Shown: positions 1 through 11,256, counted from the first letter of the stretch. The stretch: DNA of 64,000 nucleotides from Halothermothrix sp. (GCA_016841825.1 JAENYK010000004.1:1-64000); one strand, 5' to 3'. Notes: generated by a model not told the origin, from the letters alone. Made by a program: numbers and translations.

Positions 1-3000
1 ATATAGTGTGCTCTCCATCCGTTAAAGTTGGCAAAGTGTAAGGACTTTCTACTTCATTGAACTCTCCATCATCAATCTTCACTTGATAATGACTAATTCC
101 CGAGGACTGATCAACAGTAGCGAAAGTAATAATCGGTCTGGGATTCTGACTCCAACCTGTCGGTTCCACCAGTACCTCAAAATTCTCAGGAACTGTCGTA
201 TCCACAGAAATTTCTATTGTTTCTACAGTAAATAACCCTGCATTGTCGATCGCTTTAACAGATACAGTATGTATTCCATCCGGTAAAGGAGCTAACGTGT
301 AAGGACTTTCTACTTCATTGAACTCTCCATTATCAATCTTTACTTCATAATGGTTGATTCCCGACAATTGATCACTGGTAGCAAAACTGATTTGTGGAGT
401 AGCATTCTGACTCCAACCTGGCTGATCTACCTGAACCTCAAAAGCTTCCGGCACTGTCATATCCACAAAGATTTCCACCATCTCCACAGTAGTCAATCCT
501 ACATTATCGATTGCTTTCACACAAGCTGTGTGAACTCCCTCGGTTAAAGCCAGTAGAGTATATGGACTCAAAACTTCACTGAACTCTCCATCATCAATCT
601 TTAATTCATAGTGATTGATTCCCGCTGCCCGATCATCTGCTGCAAAGCTGATAATCGGTCTATTATTACTACTCCAGCCTGTCGGTTCCATCTGCAGTGT
701 GAGATTTTCCGGAGCTGTTGTATCCACATATACCTCTACTATGCCTTCTGTCCACAATTCTATATTATCAATAGCTTTAACCGTAACAAGATGAATACCA
801 TCAGACAATACGGGTAAAGTATATGGACTTTCAACACGACTATACTGACCATCGTCAATCTTCAATTCATAGTGACTGATACCGACCTGGTCATCAACAG
901 TACCAAAACTGATTACTGGCTGGGTTACACTACTCCAATCCATAGGATCCGCTGTTGGAGTGAAGGGTATCGGTGGAGTAGAGTCCAGAATCAGACATAT
1001 CTCCAGAGTACTCTCATGCCCAACTTCATCCACGACTCTGATAGAAAAATAGTTATACCCTGGCTCTAATTCCACCGGATGAGAGAAATGTTCACCCTGT
1101 AGATTGACTGCCATATCGTTGACAAACATCTGACAGGCACTATAATCCTCTATATAGCCATCAATTGTATAGTGTGCATCATCCTCATTTATAATCAGAT
1201 ACTCATAATTTTTGTCAAAATGAACCACAGGTGGTTGACTATCGCGGCGAACATAGATAGTATCAGTCGAAGACAACTGAGATAGACCAACAGCAGTGAT
1301 TTCTACCTTATTAAGTCCTTCCTGCAGTGAATAGTTTACACTAAATTCTCTACTACCTAGTAAAAACCATCTACCATTCAGATAAAGATTAATTAATGGA
1401 TGATCGGTCTCACCTCGAATCTCGACTTCTTCCGCAGCGGTCAAAAACCCATCAACAGGAGATGTAATAGTGACTCCGGGAGCTGGCAGCAAATAAACCG
1501 TAATACTATCTGTAGCCACTTTTTCTCTATTACGGTATCCATCTACAGTTATGGTTCTTATAAAAATCTCGGGATAACCATTCCAATCCAAATTCATTAC
1601 GATCTCAAAATAATTATTCTCTACAGGAACTACTGTATCATTAACCCTGATTTGATCACAATTACCCTTAACAAATCCTCTGATCAAACAATGATTATTG
1701 ACAACCTCACCCTCTATCGGGTAGGTAATAACCACTTCAGGTGTAGCGGTAACAGATTTGATCTGACTACCCCAAAACTGTACTTCGCTGATCGAACCAA
1801 TCATCTGCCTGGCTAATGGGTTGAATAAAGTAATTCTGAGCTGATCGGTTTCAATGATCCGGTCTACAGTAACTGTATTCCATCCTGTACTGAGCTCGTC
1901 TCCAGCCAATTCCTCTATTAACTCCCACTCACCAGCTGCAAGGCACTCTATACGAAGCTGATCTACAAATTCACTCTCCTGATACCAGGAGATATACTCT
2001 AAGCCGATCTTTTCCGCTGAGTGAAAGATCAGAGATGCCTGATCATAAACTTGCCAATCGGTCTCCCAATAAGTGGCCAGATCTCCATCTATAAGGTTTG
2101 GCAACAGCTCTATGGCATGTGAACCTTCAACCGCTGAGATTTCTCTATACCCATTATCATAATACACCTTCAGGTGAACATTGGTTATCTGAAATCCATT
2201 CCTTCTTTTATCACCTATTTTAAAAGAAACAGTATTTATGCCTTCCACTAAAAGAGATGGGTCTATCTCTTCAATGGTAGTACTCCATGTTTTTCGCTGA
2301 CCTGATGAAGTTAGATAATGATACCCATGACCATTAATCTCCCAGACACCTTCGACGTAAGATCTCAAATCGTAGATATCATAGATCAGTTCAACTTTTT
2401 TAACATATTTTAATGATTGCTCAATCTCAATAGTCACACTCTGGGGCTGATCTTTATCTTTCCCGCCTTTAAATTCCAATACCTCTTCTCCAACCATCCA
2501 GAATTCCCTGATCGCCGAAGGAAAAACAGAGTTACTTAAACCCCAGAATTCAATCTCACTCAGACCACACCTCATCTCAGTATCATATTTATCTACCCGC
2601 AAACGCAGTCTGGTCACAGTCTCAGGCAGATGAATCTTGAACATATTCCAACCAATCTGCATCTGCTGACCAGCAAGATAATTCAATCCATCAACTGTCA
2701 ACCAGGCTCCATCCACACTCTGATACTCTAATCCAAAAGAGTTGCCAGTTGGCTGCTGTAGATACAATTTAACCTTATCCAATTCTATTCCCTCGGTAAA
2801 TACAAAATCAATATATGTCAGAGTTCCCTCTGATAATTCAGGTTCAGTCAATATATCCTGATCGGAGAGGGCAGACAGCTGCTCAGTCTGCCCTTCTTCA
2901 TAAATCTCCGTAGGTACAAGTAACCCCGTTGGTAAAGTTGAGGCAAGAGCCATCTGTCCAATGCCAACCACCAAACATGCTAAGAGCCAGATAAGTAATA

Positions 3001-3013
3001 TGTTCTTTTTCAT
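1..3013 (-). CDS. Exported multidomain protein with discoidin-like and tandem Ig-like repeats (C-terminus beyond left edge)
   Basis: The start ATG at 3013 follows a GGGGG-type ribosome binding site, and the frame stays open to base 1, so at least 1,004 residues are visible and the C-terminus is missing. A Sec signal peptide (KKN, then a leucine-rich stretch ending ALA) is followed by about 550 residues with two or more F5/8-type C (discoidin)-like beta sandwiches (motifs such as LSEIEFWG and ISEVQFWG near their ends). After several Ig-like modules come about four highly similar 87-88-residue Ig-like repeats with the core PTGWSQNPRPIITFATVDQ and the ending VKAIDNAG. These are known as sugar- or surface-binding modules, so a surface adhesin or carbohydrate-binding role is inferred. 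It starts 17 bases after the stop of the upstream giant gene, so the two are probably co-transcribed. Confidence 0.8.
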   Translation of the reverse strand, partial: MKKNILLIWLLACLVVGIGQMALASTLPTGLLVPTEIYEEGQTEQLSALSDQDILTEPELSEGTLTYIDFVFTEGIELDKVKLYLQQPTGNSFGLEYQSVDGAWLTVDGLNYLAGQQMQIGWNMFKIHLPETVTRLRLRVDKYDTEMRCGLSEIEFWGLSNSVFPSAIREFWMVGEEVLEFKGGKDKDQPQSVTIEIEQSLKYVKKVELIYDIYDLRSYVEGVWEINGHGYHYLTSSGQRKTWSTTIEEIDPSLLVEGINTVSFKIGDKRRNGFQITNVHLKVYYDNGYREISAVEGSHAIELLPNLIDGDLATYWETDWQVYDQASLIFHSAEKIGLEYISWYQESEFVDQLRIECLAAGEWELIEELAGDELSTGWNTVTVDRIIETDQLRITLFNPLARQMIGSISEVQFWGSQIKSVTATPEVVITYPIEGEVVNNHCLIRGFVKGNCDQIRVNDTVVPVENNYFEIVMNLDWNGYPEIFIRTITVDGYRNREKVATDSITVYLLPAPGVTITSPVDGFLTAAEEVEIRGETDHPLINLYLNGRWFLLGSREFSVNYSLQEGLNKVEITAVGLSQLSSTDTIYVRRDSQPPVVHFDKNYEYLIINEDDAHYTIDGYIEDYSACQMFVNDMAVNLQGEHFSHPVELEPGYNYFSIRVVDEVGHESTLEICLILDSTPPIPFTPTADPMDWSSVTQPVISFGTVDDQVGISHYELKIDDGQYSRVESPYTLPVLSDGIHLVTVKAIDNIELWTEGIVEVYVDTTAPENLTLQMEPTGWSSNNRPIISFAADDRAAGINHYELKIDDGEFSEVLSPYTLLALTEGVHTACVKAIDNVGLTTVEMVEIFVDMTVPEAFEVQVDQPGWSQNATPQISFATSDQLSGINHYEVKIDNGEFNEVESPYTLAPLPDGIHTVSVKAIDNAGLFTVETIEISVDTTVPENFEVLVEPTGWSQNPRPIITFATVDQSSGISHYQVKIDDGEFNEVESPYTLPTLTDGEHTI

Positions 3014-3030
3014 GGATATCCCCCTTAACT

Positions 3031-6000
3031 TTACTGATCCAGGTTCCCTGAACCTAATTCAGCATTAATCTCGTTCAGATCCATTATAGTCTTTTCAGCA
3101 TCATAATATGGTGCTACTCCATTATCAATAAACCTGGTATTATTAACTTCAACCAGTGAATTGCCTTCATCCTTAATCCCGTAATATAAGTTAGTGTTAA
3201 AGATAGAGTTCTGTATTGTAACAGTTGAACTCTCCAGATGGATTCCGATTCCATTCTGTACAAAGTTAGAGTTCAGGATGGCTACAGTCTGACGATTTAG
3301 AGTCAAACCACGTTCAGCAAACTCAATTACTACATTGTCCAGGATGGAATTAACAGATGTACTATCCAGATAGATACCCCTCCAGAGATTGGCACATCCA
3401 GTCTCACCATCCTCCAATAATGGAGTGAATTTGATCTGACCATCCTCACCATTACAGACAATCGTTCCTTTAATTACAATCTCTTCATTTTGGGGAACTA
3501 TAATCATGCTATCGGCTTCAATCGTCAATACTTTATCTTCAGGTACTACGATGCCTCCCAGAAGTCTAACTGTCCCACTCCAGGTCTCATCTAACTCCAG
3601 TTCACCACCAAGGGTATTGGTTACAATGACCCGTAGTTGAGCAGTAGTCACTCCATTATCATCATCAATTGCAGTAAGGGTGATATCAAAAACCCCCACC
3701 TGGTCATAAGTATGGGTTATAAATACTTCATTACTGGTCTCAAGCGGTTTTCCATCGCCAAAATCCCAGGTCAAAGCCAGGTTATACCCATCTCCATCCT
3801 GATCCGGGCCAGTATCAGATACATAGAGATCACTGGTCGTAATCGTCAACAAACGCCCTTTATAAATAGTTTTCTCTGCACCAACATCTATAATTGGTGG
3901 AGCATTATGTCTAATCTGCTTACTCAGTTCAGGACCAATATTCCCCAATGAATCGACCATAAATATGTGCAACTCATATCTTCCATAATCAGTTAGCTGA
4001 ACATCTATCTGGGCTATATCGGTTGTTGCTATCCCTTGCTCAAAATAGCCAATCTCTGGAATATAACTACCGTCAGGCTTTTTCACCCGATAGTGGACTG
4101 TTCCTATTTCTCCGGGGATGAATCCCACTGTCAGGCTCTCCTCATTGGTAACAATCTTAGTGCTCACATCCACAAAGTTTACTGTAGGTAAGGTTTTATC
4201 TACAGTTAATGGTGCTGAATAGCCAATCTCAGACCATTCATCCAGAATGCTCTGTACCTGAACTCCGATGCAATAAGTACCATCAGACACATCTTCTCGC
4301 TCTATCGTAAAGGAACGTGTCACTTCTTTGCTATAAGTACCATCATCTTCCGGAATCAGGATACCTGCTCCGGTCAATTCTGTAATGTTCTCCTTATCTT
4401 CTGTAAGTATAATTCCATAGCGATAGGCCTTAATTGGAACTTCTTCTTCCAGCGCACTAAAGGTTACAGTAGAAGGATCACTGGTACTGATGATCACAGC
4501 TGGCCCCTCTACACTGGTCACAGTAGGTGGATACAGATCCACCAGAAAACCATTATCTGAAGATGGCTCTGACCACTGACCAGCATTGTTCTGAGCTCTG
4601 ACTGTCAGATAGTAGCGTTGATTATGTTCCAGAACCAGATCATTTTTCTGAATCTCGATCAATTCTGCAGCCTGATCGACCGGAATCCAACCTTCAGTGA
4701 CATCTACCGAACCGCGAATCGTACCGATCCCATATTCATAACCCTTAATTCCACTACCAGTATCGCTGCTGCTCCACTTTAACTTAAGGTTTTGAGATTG
4801 ATATTCCCCGATACTTTCAATTACTGGTTTTGTGGGAGCAGTAGTATCAATATTAACACCTGTATGTTCAACATTGGAAACTTTATCCGCCTTATCAACT
4901 GCCCGCACATATAGATAATATGTCGCGTTATCCTCAAATTCAGGCAAACCTATCTCATCAATTGCTTTTACCAATAGTTGAGTACGATTATGAGATTTCC
5001 AATCACTATCCACCGGGATGTAATCAGGATCATCTGTCAGATAATACTCATAACGATCAATTGCCGCGAAAGATGGGGTACACTCCCAGGTAAAGAATAA
5101 CTCATCCTTCTTCAAACTGTACTCACCTTCACTGATCAGATTACTGACCACTGGACTGTTGGAATCAACTAGAATCCCATCACTTATACTCTCATAGGAA
5201 CGATTATTAGCCTGATCAACAGCCTTCGCTGTAAAATAATAGACTTCACCGTTGGTCAAATTCAAGCCAGTATCAGTAACTTCAGTCGCACCTATACTAC
5301 TCCAACTCTTAATACTATCTGCAACTTCCCTATCACCGACAGCATACTCAAAAATCGACAATCCAGACCCCGAATCATCTGAGGAGAAATTGGCAGTAAG
5401 ACTGGTGTTACTCCTTGTACTGTAGCCTTCGTCTGTAATCTCAGGAATAGTCGGTGCATCAAGATCAATAGTAACCCCTAAACTCAACTGTGATGATTCC
5501 ATTCCCGCAGCATTAACAGCTTTGACTGCAAAATAATAGGTGTGATTATTCTCCAGGGCCAGGTCAGTCACAGTCAGCACTGTTGACTGTGGATCACCAG
5601 TAACACTCACTACTGGTTTCCAGACCGCCAGATTTATATCTGGTTCCTGCAGAATGTCATAGTAGTAAGCAAGAACCTCTGAACAATCTTCTTCCTCTGT
5701 CCAGGTCCAACTGGCAGATAATCTATCGGTCACGTTTATGTAATTACTTCCGGTCAAAATCGCCGGTACCGGAGGTGGCGTCGCATCAATGGTAAAACCA
5801 TCACCTGCGGCAATCGTCTCTCCACCTGCTCCGTTGACTGCTTTGATCGAGATGTAATACAATGTGTTATGCTCAAATCCGGGATCAGGTAGTACAACCG
5901 AAAGCATGCTGCCAACAGAAATCCAATCAGGTGTCAATTCATCACCATAACGACTTGTACCAATCTTATAATAATATTGGGTAATACTTGATTCGGTATC

Positions 6001-9000
6001 ATCTGCATTCCACGAGATAGTCACATTATTCTTTGCAAAATATTCACCATCGTTTAAACTGCTAAAAACAGGATTAGTTACGTCAAGGGTTATGCCGTCA
6101 CTATTACTAACCCGAGTGAATTCTCCACTAACAATCTGACCTAACAGCAGGTAGTAGGTAGAACCATTGGCTAGACTCATATCCTCTGATTCGGATATAG
6201 TGAGACTTACCGTATCAGCCTTCGCAGTATTGGACAGCAGAGTTTCTGCAATTACTGTATTTCCGGCATCATCAATAACCTGATAATAGTATTGATAATC
6301 TTTGGATTCTTCATTAGGGAATCTAACAGTAAAATGAATATCTTTCATATTCGTATAGATTCCATCATCCTCGACAGTCGGGCAAGGTGTCAAAGCAGTG
6401 TCAATCGAGATGGCGTTTGCAGTCCGGATAGTAGATAATCCAACATCATTGGTAGCCTCGACTGTTATATAGTAATCATCTGTCACCAGATCAAGTTCCT
6501 CAATAATTAATGTCTTCTCATTTGCCAGGTCATTTACAGTTATCCACCCATTGTCATTATCTGGCCAATTACTGGAAATATCATTACCTCCTGATACTGT
6601 CCCCACCTTATATCTAACAGCAGCCAGATTACTCTGGTCCTCAATCTGCCATTGAACTTTCAGGTAACTATTATTCCACTGGTCTGTAAATTGATCTGTC
6701 AGCGGATCTCGCTCTCCACCAATCAATGATCTAAACACAGGAGCAGTCGAGTCAAAATAGATTGGGACACTATAGGCAACTGTCAGATTACCTGCATGAT
6801 CCGTAACTCTGGTCACCAGATAATACTCTTTCCCATCAGTTAACTCTCCATCAGAAATCTCAGCAATTCTGTCATGCCAGTCGCTAACTCCACTTTCTGA
6901 CATGGTTTCTGATAAGCCATATTCTACAGTCTTCACTCCAGAAATAGTATCATCAACACTCACCTGGAGGCTCAAATCACCCACTGAAGAGATTAGATAT
7001 TTCCCGGGAATCATTCCATTGGTATCGGTGAAGGTTACTATTGGCTTCCCATGGTCAACAGTTACCGGCATCGAAGTCCCCACAGATTCTCTTCCCACAT
7101 TATCTATAGCTTTAACTACCAGATAATAAGTCTCACCATTGACCAAACTTATCGATTCAAAGAAGTTAAAAGTCTGCTCAACACCTGTGCCCAAAGCAAG
7201 AGATTTCCACTGAGTGTCTGGCAAATCTACTGGCTCTGTCAGGTCTTCATCGGTGATTACTGCATAATACGCTTCTTTAACACCTGAATCAAAATCAGAG
7301 ACTGTAAAGAAGAGATTTAAAACACTGGAGTTCGCGGTGTAAATAGTCTGATTCACTTTAGTCCCGATGATTCCCAGATCAGAAATTATCGGTAAATCTC
7401 CATCCACCTTAAAGAGCATTGTCTCAGGTTGACTGAGGTTATTGCGATAATCCTCTGCCACAACTTTTAAGGTATTAACACCAGATATTAAAGTTATGGA
7501 ATCTCCGGATGATATATAATGGCGATCATTACTGGCATCATTCCAGTAATAATAGAGCGATTTTAAACCACTACTGCCGCCGCCGCTAATAACAGGATTA
7601 TCTGTGGCAAAAACCTTAACTGTCCCGGAGATAATAAACTCCCCATTGGCAACCTTCTCAGAGATGTCATCAGGTACAGTTATCAAAACCTCCGGAGGAG
7701 TACAATCTATGGTAAAAATATTGGGCTCAGAGATTATGATTGGAACCAGATCTCCTTCGTCATCATGAACTCTGGTATGTCCGTCATCCACTCCAACATA
7801 ATAGTTATATCTATAGCCATCCTCCAACTCAAGAGTCAGTTGATAGTTAATGCCATCATTGGCTGCAGCCCATTTGATAATTGTCTCCGCTTCTCCCTCA
7901 CTATTCAGCCTATTGATCTTATAATAATAGGTGATCGTATCCGTACCGTCAGGGTCGATAACCGGGCTACAACCCAGTACTGGCTGTAGAGAATTGACAA
8001 AACCACTTACAGTCAAACCAGTTGGTACCGATGGTTGATTATTCTCCATTACTAGCGTCTGCCACCCGGAAGCTCTGGTTAGTCCATCCTGATTACGGGT
8101 CTCTATCTTATAACGATATGTATGATTTGGCTGCACATAGTCACGATAATCGGTTTCTACAGAATCAATCCACTCCGAAGGTTCTGCTTTATCTTCACGA
8201 TAAATCCTATAGTCCTGACATTTCCCCGGATTGACTACAAAATCAACAAAATGCAGATAACCACCTGCCTGATCAGGTTCAAAGTTCTGCTCCGGATTGT
8301 TCAGACTTCCCAGAGAGGGTTTGGTATATCTTTTATATATCTCTGTAGTATAGGCAGACGAGTTTCCGGCATTGTCGAAAGTTTTAATCAATACCTGATA
8401 TTCGGAATTGTCCTCTAATGGAAGACCATTCAGGGTACTAATCGTATAATTGGCTCCACTAAATGGAACAGTCTCAATCCATGTATCAGTATCGACTTTG
8501 CGATACTTTAACTGATATTTTGCAACTCCACTGACCTCAACTCCTGCTGTAGGAGAAGGATCTAACCCGGAAGACCAACTGACCGCCAGAGAATTTATGC
8601 CCCCAGTCAAAGTTAAAGAGGTTGGATTTTGCGGTGCTGTATGGTCATAACAAATATTTTGCGCATACTCAGAGCTGACATTCCCGGCCAAATCAATTGA
8701 TTTCAAGGTAATTCTATACTTACCTTCAACATTTGGAATAATTAATGTGTAATGGTCAGTCTGATCAACCTCCACTTCCTGACCATTACGATCAGGACCG
8801 ATTCTCAATTTTACAGCCCCATCTGCTGCAATGTTAATCAGCTTAGCCTGATTATCGGAAACAAACTCTTCTTGTAAGCCGAAACTGGGCTGTGCTGGAG
8901 CGATCGTATCTATCGTCACCGTCCTGGTTGGAGATTGAGCAGTACCTCCCCGATTATCAGTCACAGTAACATACCATTCAAAGGTAGTGTTAACGATAGC

Positions 9001-11199
9001 TGGTCGATATGAAACTTTTCCCGATTCGATGGTATCTGGTGAATATCCCCTCCCATCAATATAAAAAGTATAGGTTAATAAATCACCATCAGCATCGGTG
9101 CCCGGTGAAGCAGCCAGTTCAAAATCCTCTGCCTCAACAGCATTAATATAGTCACCATCAACAGGTGTCAGCAATCCGGGAACTGTTGGGGGATTATTCG
9201 GTATCACTACCTGTGGGCTATAATCTATACTATCTGTGTACAATGTCAGGGGATCACTGTTACCTGTACTGATTTCAAAATGATATCTCCCATGGGCTTC
9301 TAAACCACCAATCCGATGAGTATAATTCTGACCTTCAGTTGTACTTATATTCTCAACTATAGAATATTGGTCAGATCCAATCTTTTGACCATCGGTTCCA
9401 ACTTTGTAATAAGTAATCTTATATTTTTTCGCTTTATTACCAACAGATTTGAACTTTACATCTGCATAATAGCCATTATTTTTCGTACCACCGGGAGTGA
9501 CACCGGTAATAGTTGTCCCTTTTGATGCCGTATATTCGGTCACCATGGGTTGTGCAGGCATAGAAGAGAGATTACCAGCCCTATCTCTGGCCAGAACAGT
9601 GATATCTAGCTTCTGGTTATAGGTACTATGATAGAGATAATTTCTCTCTGCCAATTGACTCTCTACCCGGGTTCCATTTACATACAGATCATAATTGGCT
9701 ATCCCACTTACATCCGATAAAGTAGCCCAATTAATCTGAATATCGGTTAAGTTGGTTCCGGTGAGAGTTAGTCCTGTGATCTCAGGTAACCCAGGCTTAA
9801 TAGTATCTATATATATATTTAACTGATTAGGATAATCTGCTGACGACCAGGTTCCCTTATTTCCATAATAGTCTTCCATACTCAACACTAGTGAAGTAAG
9901 CGTATTGACCCGGTTAATGTTCAGGGGAATCCTATAGTATCCTCCACTTACTCTGGATGAGTCATAAGCAATATTCTGGAGATAATTATTACCTTCAAAG
10001 GTCAACTGCTTAATCCCACTACATAGCTCACCTGAATCAGCATATTCACTAAAAAAAACAGTAACTCCGGGAGTAGTTGGCGAATAATCTACACCAGCAT
10101 CCTGGGGAGCTTTAATCATAATCTCAGGATTGGTAACATTTGTATAGTAGATATCAGCCTGAGCGTTATAATAATAAGGAAATTTAACATCACCAGGTTT
10201 ATACGGTGCTTCATTATCTCGTACAAAGCATATACTTACACTTGAAAATTGTACGCTACCTAAACCAGGTGCATTCTGAGCAAGTGATGTACCATAATAT
10301 AATTTCCCTCCGGCCAACTGCACTTTGCCTTGAGATTGGCCAACCCTTCCCGTATCTCCAGATCTTCCAGAACCCCCTATATCTCCTGCATTTCCACCAG
10401 CTCCTCCAGCGCCTCCACTCCCCCGGGAAGCAGTAAAACCCGAGCCAGAATAGAATCTAATATCCTGTCCGACAATTGCCATCAGACCACCATCACCACC
10501 CTGTCCACCATCACCACCAGCACCAGGACCACCAACGATACTATTATCATTACCCCCCTTGCCACCTTTACCGCCTGTTCCCCCAAGGGATTTTATACTC
10601 TTATATATCTTAATCTGTCCTTTGTAGGAGAATATACCAATATTTCCGCCATTGCCACCTTTACCGCCTTCTCCGCCTCGACCTCCATCGGACCACCCGT
10701 CACTGCGACCGCCGGCACCTCCTGTCCCGCCAGTACCGCCCGTATTGGTAAGCAACCCTTTAATTATCACATCTCCCGTCGTAGCTTTAATATATAAATG
10801 TGATGAATTCCCATTATAGCCTTTATGACCATTCTGGGTTGGACTTCCACTGGAACCTGTATTTCCCTGTTTACTATAGATCAATATCTGATTATTAATT
10901 GTAATATCTCCCCCTGTACTGATCAATCTCAAAGTTAGTTCAGTGGGATCAGTTTTGATTTTCCCATTAATAATAATGTCCCCTGTTGCGTTTATATTCG
11001 TTGTTGCCTTTATCGTTACTTCAACTCCTGAATTAACTACAAAATCTCCTGTAATATTGTAATTACCTCCTGTCAAACTGGAATTACTGGTAATTGTTAG
11101 ACCATTATAACTTTTACCAGAATAAGTCGCGCCGAAAACTGCTGTGCTTGTCAGTACTAGCATTAAACTAATATACAAAAAAACCCATACTTTCTTCAT
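3031..11199 (-). CDS. Giant exported surface protein (Gly-rich region, Ig/FN3-like array, PKD domain, beta-helix tail)
   Basis: I chose ATG 11199 because a GGAGGG site lies 7 bases upstream; the nearer ATG at 11205 is too close to it. The product is about 2,720 aa. A signal peptide (MKKVWVFLYISLMLVL...VFGA) is followed by a beta-rich region and a glycine-rich segment (about residues 150-290, GGxGG units). Then come about 2,000 residues of Ig/FN3-like modules with recurring VDTTAP-type linkers and YYLTVRA/VKAV strands. A PKD domain (about 2,430-2,530, motif WDFGDG) and a C-terminal parallel beta-helix-like segment (about 2,610-2,715, NSNFVQNGIGIHLESS) finish it. No SLH, LPXTG or autotransporter anchor is visible. 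Such architecture suggests a long cell-surface or released adhesin; the ligand is unknown. It is first in an operon with the gene at 1-3013. Confidence 0.85.
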   Translation of the reverse strand: MKKVWVFLYISLMLVLTSTAVFGATYSGKSYNGLTITSNSSLTGGNYNITGDFVVNSGVEVTIKATTNINATGDIIINGKIKTDPTELTLRLISTGGDITINNQILIYSKQGNTGSSGSPTQNGHKGYNGNSSHLYIKATTGDVIIKGLLTNTGGTGGTGGAGGRSDGWSDGGRGGEGGKGGNGGNIGIFSYKGQIKIYKSIKSLGGTGGKGGKGGNDNSIVGGPGAGGDGGQGGDGGLMAIVGQDIRFYSGSGFTASRGSGGAGGAGGNAGDIGGSGRSGDTGRVGQSQGKVQLAGGKLYYGTSLAQNAPGLGSVQFSSVSICFVRDNEAPYKPGDVKFPYYYNAQADIYYTNVTNPEIMIKAPQDAGVDYSPTTPGVTVFFSEYADSGELCSGIKQLTFEGNNYLQNIAYDSSRVSGGYYRIPLNINRVNTLTSLVLSMEDYYGNKGTWSSADYPNQLNIYIDTIKPGLPEITGLTLTGTNLTDIQINWATLSDVSGIANYDLYVNGTRVESQLAERNYLYHSTYNQKLDITVLARDRAGNLSSMPAQPMVTEYTASKGTTITGVTPGGTKNNGYYADVKFKSVGNKAKKYKITYYKVGTDGQKIGSDQYSIVENISTTEGQNYTHRIGGLEAHGRYHFEISTGNSDPLTLYTDSIDYSPQVVIPNNPPTVPGLLTPVDGDYINAVEAEDFELAASPGTDADGDLLTYTFYIDGRGYSPDTIESGKVSYRPAIVNTTFEWYVTVTDNRGGTAQSPTRTVTIDTIAPAQPSFGLQEEFVSDNQAKLINIAADGAVKLRIGPDRNGQEVEVDQTDHYTLIIPNVEGKYRITLKSIDLAGNVSSEYAQNICYDHTAPQNPTSLTLTGGINSLAVSWSSGLDPSPTAGVEVSGVAKYQLKYRKVDTDTWIETVPFSGANYTISTLNGLPLEDNSEYQVLIKTFDNAGNSSAYTTEIYKRYTKPSLGSLNNPEQNFEPDQAGGYLHFVDFVVNPGKCQDYRIYREDKAEPSEWIDSVETDYRDYVQPNHTYRYKIETRNQDGLTRASGWQTLVMENNQPSVPTGLTVSGFVNSLQPVLGCSPVIDPDGTDTITYYYKINRLNSEGEAETIIKWAAANDGINYQLTLELEDGYRYNYYVGVDDGHTRVHDDEGDLVPIIISEPNIFTIDCTPPEVLITVPDDISEKVANGEFIISGTVKVFATDNPVISGGGSSGLKSLYYYWNDASNDRHYISSGDSITLISGVNTLKVVAEDYRNNLSQPETMLFKVDGDLPIISDLGIIGTKVNQTIYTANSSVLNLFFTVSDFDSGVKEAYYAVITDEDLTEPVDLPDTQWKSLALGTGVEQTFNFFESISLVNGETYYLVVKAIDNVGRESVGTSMPVTVDHGKPIVTFTDTNGMIPGKYLISSVGDLSLQVSVDDTISGVKTVEYGLSETMSESGVSDWHDRIAEISDGELTDGKEYYLVTRVTDHAGNLTVAYSVPIYFDSTAPVFRSLIGGERDPLTDQFTDQWNNSYLKVQWQIEDQSNLAAVRYKVGTVSGGNDISSNWPDNDNGWITVNDLANEKTLIIEELDLVTDDYYITVEATNDVGLSTIRTANAISIDTALTPCPTVEDDGIYTNMKDIHFTVRFPNEESKDYQYYYQVIDDAGNTVIAETLLSNTAKADTVSLTISESEDMSLANGSTYYLLLGQIVSGEFTRVSNSDGITLDVTNPVFSSLNDGEYFAKNNVTISWNADDTESSITQYYYKIGTSRYGDELTPDWISVGSMLSVVLPDPGFEHNTLYYISIKAVNGAGGETIAAGDGFTIDATPPPVPAILTGSNYINVTDRLSASWTWTEEEDCSEVLAYYYDILQEPDINLAVWKPVVSVTGDPQSTVLTVTDLALENNHTYYFAVKAVNAAGMESSQLSLGVTIDLDAPTIPEITDEGYSTRSNTSLTANFSSDDSGSGLSIFEYAVGDREVADSIKSWSSIGATEVTDTGLNLTNGEVYYFTAKAVDQANNRSYESISDGILVDSNSPVVSNLISEGEYSLKKDELFFTWECTPSFAAIDRYEYYLTDDPDYIPVDSDWKSHNRTQLLVKAIDEIGLPEFEDNATYYLYVRAVDKADKVSNVEHTGVNIDTTAPTKPVIESIGEYQSQNLKLKWSSSDTGSGIKGYEYGIGTIRGSVDVTEGWIPVDQAAELIEIQKNDLVLEHNQRYYLTVRAQNNAGQWSEPSSDNGFLVDLYPPTVTSVEGPAVIISTSDPSTVTFSALEEEVPIKAYRYGIILTEDKENITELTGAGILIPEDDGTYSKEVTRSFTIEREDVSDGTYCIGVQVQSILDEWSEIGYSAPLTVDKTLPTVNFVDVSTKIVTNEESLTVGFIPGEIGTVHYRVKKPDGSYIPEIGYFEQGIATTDIAQIDVQLTDYGRYELHIFMVDSLGNIGPELSKQIRHNAPPIIDVGAEKTIYKGRLLTITTSDLYVSDTGPDQDGDGYNLALTWDFGDGKPLETSNEVFITHTYDQVGVFDITLTAIDDDNGVTTAQLRVIVTNTLGGELELDETWSGTVRLLGGIVVPEDKVLTIEADSMIIVPQNEEIVIKGTIVCNGEDGQIKFTPLLEDGETGCANLWRGIYLDSTSVNSILDNVVIEFAERGLTLNRQTVAILNSNFVQNGIGIHLESSTVTIQNSIFNTNLYYGIKDEGNSLVEVNNTRFIDNGVAPYYDAEKTIMDLNEINAELGSGNLDQ

Positions 11200-11256
11200 A
11201 CACATTCCCTCCAAAATTCGTCAATATGCTTATTAATTCTCCATTTGCATTTTTTT

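Noticed and set aside
350-1816. Several plus-strand open frames opposite the left-edge gene
   Set aside because: They are antisense to a clear signal-peptide-bearing gene with repeated Ig-like modules; codon pattern and repeats belong to the minus strand.
10400-10760. Repeated GGxGG DNA as a possible CRISPR or satellite array
   Set aside because: The repetition is codon-level glycine-rich coding sequence within the giant protein; there are no regular spacers.
10206-10797. Plus-strand Ser/Thr/Pro-rich open frames
   Set aside because: They are the antisense of the glycine-rich block of the giant protein and have no ribosome binding sites.
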